Assembly (NCBI GenBank): GCA_944380635.1
Contig: CALWID010000001.1
Coordinates: 24,374-88,373 of the forward strand
DNA length: 64,000 nucleotides
Reading direction: 5' to 3'
Source of the DNA: an uncultured Eubacterium sp.
GTDB lineage: Bacteria > Bacillota > Clostridia > Oscillospirales > Acutalibacteraceae
This document shows, one piece after another, positions 60,966-64,000 of this stretch (position 1 is its first letter; every line of letters starts with the position of its first letter). Under the pieces are notes generated by a model. The model made no database searches and was not told the origin of the DNA. It saw only the letters and a program-made list of their open reading frames with translations. Made by a program: the position numbers and the translations under genes.

Positions 60966-63900
60966 TTACGCGTCAAGACCCATTTTAGCGGCAAGTTCGG
61001 CAGACTGAAGTTCAAGCAGTTTTGAAACGCCTTTTTCCTGCATTGTTACGCCGTAAAGGACATCTGCCTCCTCCATAGTGCCGCGCCTGTGAGTTATTGA
61101 AATAAACTGGGTTTTATCAGTCATTTTACGCATATATTTGGCGAAACGCTCTACATTTACATCGTCAAGCGCCGCTTCAACCTCGTCATATATACAAAAC
61201 GGCGACGGAGTTACGCGCAGCACGCTGAAAAGCAGCGCGAGCGCGGCAAGCGATTTTTCGCCGCCGGAAAACAGATTAATATTTTGAACAGATTTTCCGG
61301 GAGGCTGTATTTTGATTTCTATGGGGCTTTCAAGGCAGTTATCCGGTTCATCAAGAATTATCTCGCCCTTGCCGCCGCCGAAGAAATCAGCAAAGCATTT
61401 TTTAAACTCCTCGTTTATACGGTTAAACTGCGTCATAAACTTCTCGCTCATAGAGGCTGTAAGGTCATCTATTATCTTGCCGAGTTCGGATTTTGATTTT
61501 TCAATATCGTCTATCTGCTCTTTAAGAAATTCGTATCTTTCGGAAACTTCTTTATATTCCTCTATTGCGCCCACATTTATTGAGCCGAGTTTTTTGACAG
61601 CAACTTTTATTTCGTGCAGGCGTTTTTTAGCCTCGTCCATATTCTCTATCTGAATATTTAGCGCCTCCGCCTCACGGCGGGTAAGTTCATACTGCTCAAA
61701 CAGCATATCGTTAAGTTCGTCATACTCCTTGCGCATAGCGATTTTACGCTCGTCAAGGCGCACGATTTCTGCCGAAAGTTTTTCACGCTCCTGGCTTTTG
61801 TTTCTTTCAAGAGTTCGCAGTTCGGCAGAGCGTTTATCAAGACCGTTTCTGCTTTCTATAAGTTTTGCAATATCATCCGCAGAGCCGCTTGATTTTTCGC
61901 GCAGGTTTTGAGCCTCTGCTTTTATAGCCGCTATTTGAGTTTTGAGTTCTTCGCTTTTTGCGTTTATCTCCTCAATTTCTTTTTCTATCTCGCTTACGCG
62001 GTCTGACTGAGTTGAACGCCTTAGTTTCAGTTCTTCTATTGAAAGGCTTGCCGCCTGAGAATCCTTTGCAAGAGTAACTAGTTCAAGATTGATGTCTTCC
62101 GCTTTTTTACGCAATAACTCTCTTTTTTCCTGAGTGCCTTTTGCACTGCCTGAAACGCGGGCTATTTCGCTTTCTGTTTCATCAATCTGAGCCTGAATTT
62201 CATCAACCTTCCGCTGAGCGGAATCAAAATCCTTTTTAAACCCGGCAAGCCTGCTGCCGGCGGTTTCCTTTTCGGACTGAAGGTCGGCAATCCTGCTCCT
62301 GAGCGTTTCAAGTTTTTCGCTGATAAGTTTATCCTCGCCCTGAGCGCGGATAAGTTCCTCTTTAGCCGTCATCAAATCTGCCTGGGCCGCCTGCATTTGA
62401 GCGGCTGAGCGGTTTGCTTCCTCTGACGCGGCTTTATATTCCGCGGAAATCTTCTGCTCTTCTTTTTCAAGAGTTTTTGCCTCGTAAAGCAATTCTTCAA
62501 TCATATTTGCGCGGGAAAGTATACCTGCGCCCCTTGCTCGGCTGCCGCCCGTCATAGAGCCGCCGGGATTAATAACCTGACCGTCAAGGGTAACGATTTT
62601 AAAGCGGTTTTTGTACTCTTTTGCAATGCCGATAGCGCTGTCCATATCATCCGCTATAACAACACGGGAAAGCAGATTGCTTATTATCTGCTTATATTTG
62701 GGGTCGCACTCAACAAGGTCGCTTGCAACGGCAACGAAACCGAGATTATCATCAAGGTCTTTTTCATCAAGAGTTCTGCCTTTTATATTTGAGATAGGCA
62801 GGAAAGTTGCTCTGCCGAGGTTATTTGCCTTAAGGTAATTAATTGCCCTTTTTGCGTCCGCCTCTGTGGAAGTAACAATATTCTGCATAGCCGCGCCGAG
62901 GGCGACTTCTACAGCAGTTGAATATTCATTATCCACCTGGATAAGTTGGGACAAAACGCCGTGTATACCGCCGAGAGCGCCCGACTGAGCACGGCGCACA
63001 ACTGATTTTACCGCGCCGGAATACCCTTCCATATTTTTCTCAAGGTCTGAAAGCATTTTGGCGCGTGAGCGTTTTTCCGAAAGAGCGGAAGAAGTTTTTT
63101 CAAGTTGTGCCTTAAGTTTTTCCGCCTTATCGGTCTGCCCTTTCAGTTTAAGAGTAAAGCCGTTAACCTCGTTTGTATTCTCCTCAATTCTGCTATTCAA
63201 ATCTTTCAGAGTCTGGTTGCTTTTTTCCTTTTCGGCGTTTGCCTGCGAGAGTTCACTTCGGAGTTGAGCGGCGGCAGAATCCACATCGCCGTTTCTTGAT
63301 TCAATTTCATCAATGCCGGACTGCGCCTGAGTGAGTTTCACCCTGTAATCGGAAAGCTGCATAGTAAGCGACGCAAGGCGGCTGTTAAGTTCTGAAGACA
63401 ATTTTGAAAATTCTTCATTAGAATTTAAAAGCCGCTGAGTTTCGTCAGTAACTTCTTTAAGCTGCTGTTTTAACGCCTGCGATTTCTCCGCGCACTGCTC
63501 AATAAGCGCCTGCTTTTGGGCGATACCGGCGTCTATTGAGTCATTGCCCTTTGAAACGGTTTCTATATCGCTTTTCAGCCTGGCTACCGTTTCCTCATTA
63601 TGCCTGAGAGTGGCTTCAATTACGGACGCCTCACCGTCTTTTTTTAAAGCCTGCTCGTCATAAGCGGCGGCGGCGTCCCTGATTTCATCAATCTTTGCGT
63701 TAATTTTTACCGTTTCCTCAAGCGCCGCCTCAATATCGTTTTCAATGCTTTTTAACTCATTTTCGCAGATATTATACGATTCGTTAGCGGCGTCTATTCT
63801 GTGTTCCTGCTCGCGGAGTTCGTTTGTGAATTTTTTGATTTTATTTATCCACACGCCTATTTCAAGCGTTTTCTTTTCATCAGAAAGTTTAATAAACTGC

Positions 63901-64000
63901 GCCGCTTTTTCGCTTTGCACTTTGAGCGGGCCTACACGGCTTTCAAGTTCGCCGAGTATATCAAGCAGGCGAACAAGATTTTCCTGAGCCTGGTCCAACC
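60966..64000 (-). CDS. smc: Chromosome segregation protein SMC (N-terminus cut by window edge)
   Basis: SMC forms the core of the condensin that organises and segregates chromosomes. About 1011 C-terminal residues are present; the N-terminal P-loop domain and start lie beyond the right edge, so the first TTG in frame is not the true start. It shows a first coiled coil, the hinge (GIHGVLSQLIQVDNEYSTAVEVALG through GGSMTGGSR), a second coiled coil, and the C-terminal ATPase part with LFSGGEKSLAALALLF (signature) and IYDEVEAALDD (Walker B). It is followed by ftsY. Confidence 0.97.
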   Translation of the reverse strand, partial: LDQAQENLVRLLDILGELESRVGPLKVQSEKAAQFIKLSDEKKTLEIGVWINKIKKFTNELREQEHRIDAANESYNICENELKSIENDIEAALEETVKINAKIDEIRDAAAAYDEQALKKDGEASVIEATLRHNEETVARLKSDIETVSKGNDSIDAGIAQKQALIEQCAEKSQALKQQLKEVTDETQRLLNSNEEFSKLSSELNSRLASLTMQLSDYRVKLTQAQSGIDEIESRNGDVDSAAAQLRSELSQANAEKEKSNQTLKDLNSRIEENTNEVNGFTLKLKGQTDKAEKLKAQLEKTSSALSEKRSRAKMLSDLEKNMEGYSGAVKSVVRRAQSGALGGIHGVLSQLIQVDNEYSTAVEVALGAAMQNIVTSTEADAKRAINYLKANNLGRATFLPISNIKGRTLDEKDLDDNLGFVAVASDLVECDPKYKQIISNLLSRVVIADDMDSAIGIAKEYKNRFKIVTLDGQVINPGGSMTGGSRARGAGILSRANMIEELLYEAKTLEKEEQKISAEYKAASEEANRSAAQMQAAQADLMTAKEELIRAQGEDKLISEKLETLRSRIADLQSEKETAGSRLAGFKKDFDSAQRKVDEIQAQIDETESEIARVSGSAKGTQEKRELLRKKAEDINLELVTLAKDSQAASLSIEELKLRRSTQSDRVSEIEKEIEEINAKSEELKTQIAAIKAEAQNLREKSSGSADDIAKLIESRNGLDKRSAELRTLERNKSQEREKLSAEIVRLDERKIAMRKEYDELNDMLFEQYELTRREAEALNIQIENMDEAKKRLHEIKVAVKKLGSINVGAIEEYKEVSERYEFLKEQIDDIEKSKSELGKIIDDLTASMSEKFMTQFNRINEEFKKCFADFFGGGKGEIILDEPDNCLESPIEIKIQPPGKSVQNINLFSGGEKSLAALALLFSVLRVTPSPFCIYDEVEAALDDVNVERFAKYMRKMTDKTQFISITHRRGTMEEADVLYGVTMQEKGVSKLLELQSAELAAKMGLDA

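Overview
The window looks like chromosomal DNA of a spore-forming, anaerobic, gut-type Clostridia bacterium, most likely Oscillospirales/Ruminococcaceae. That placement is an inference from gene content, gene order and style: spoVB-mazG-hup-rqcP-yabP-yabQ-divIC, a PolC-type replicase, MurT/GatD, oxygen-sensitive class I fumarase, HemZ, FeoAB, BspA-like leucine-rich-repeat proteins, and alpha-mannosidase plus alpha-fucosidase. I find 55 protein genes; 53 read leftward (minus strand) and only two, at 44.3-46.0 kb, read rightward. I see no tRNA, rRNA, CRISPR array, prophage or insertion sequence.

Layout, left to right. 1-2 kb: feoB (cut by the left edge) and feoA, with their own promoter. 2.1-4.1 kb: an RNA methyltransferase and an orphan fumarase alpha subunit. 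4.2-8.4 kb: the sporulation and division block divIC, yabQ, yabP, rqcP, hup, mazG, spoVB. 8.5-9.1 kb: an unrecognised coiled-coil protein. 9.1-22.2 kb: a long, tightly coupled run starting at a promoter just left of polC: hisZG (fused), hisD, a ComEC-like secreted hydrolase with a DUF3006 protein, hisB, hisA, hisI, hisE, recJ, relA, dtd, a metallo-beta-lactamase-fold hydrolase and hemZ. hisH, hisF and hisC are not in the window.

22.3-32.6 kb: polC (lacking the usual proofreading domain), ispG, rseP, dxr, cdsA, uppS, frr and pyrH, the usual isoprenoid, lipid and translation operon. Its usual first genes, rpsB and tsf, lie at 40.3-42.1 kb. They are separated from pyrH by a 7.4 kb accessory insert: a leucine-rich-repeat/dockerin-like surface protein, an HSL-type esterase, a metallophosphoesterase and an MFS/GPH-type transporter with a long charged cytoplasmic tail. 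42.3-44.3 kb: gatD and murT (lipid II amidation), divergent from the rightward pair suhB-like and TIGR01212 radical SAM, which ends at a strong bidirectional terminator.

46.0-49.5 kb: a secreted S8 protease with leucine-rich repeats, followed by a previously easy-to-miss 43-residue peptide gene with a very strong ribosome-binding site. 49.7-50.24 kb: a cluster of palindromic intergenic repeats. 50.4-55.0 kb: GH29 alpha-L-fucosidase and GH38 alpha-mannosidase, a host-glycan pair. 55.1-64 kb: leuS, rsfS, yqeK, nadD, yhbY, rdgB, ftsY and smc (cut by the right edge).

Many start sites were moved inward from the longest frame because a Shine-Dalgarno sequence decides the start. A recurring form is GGTGA placed 5-6 bases before the start codon. 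The observations most worth a second look are the S8 protease/43-residue peptide pair, PolC without its exonuclease, the HisZ-HisG fusion, the split rpsB-tsf/pyrH operon, the intergenic repeat cluster and a probable CTG start in dtd.
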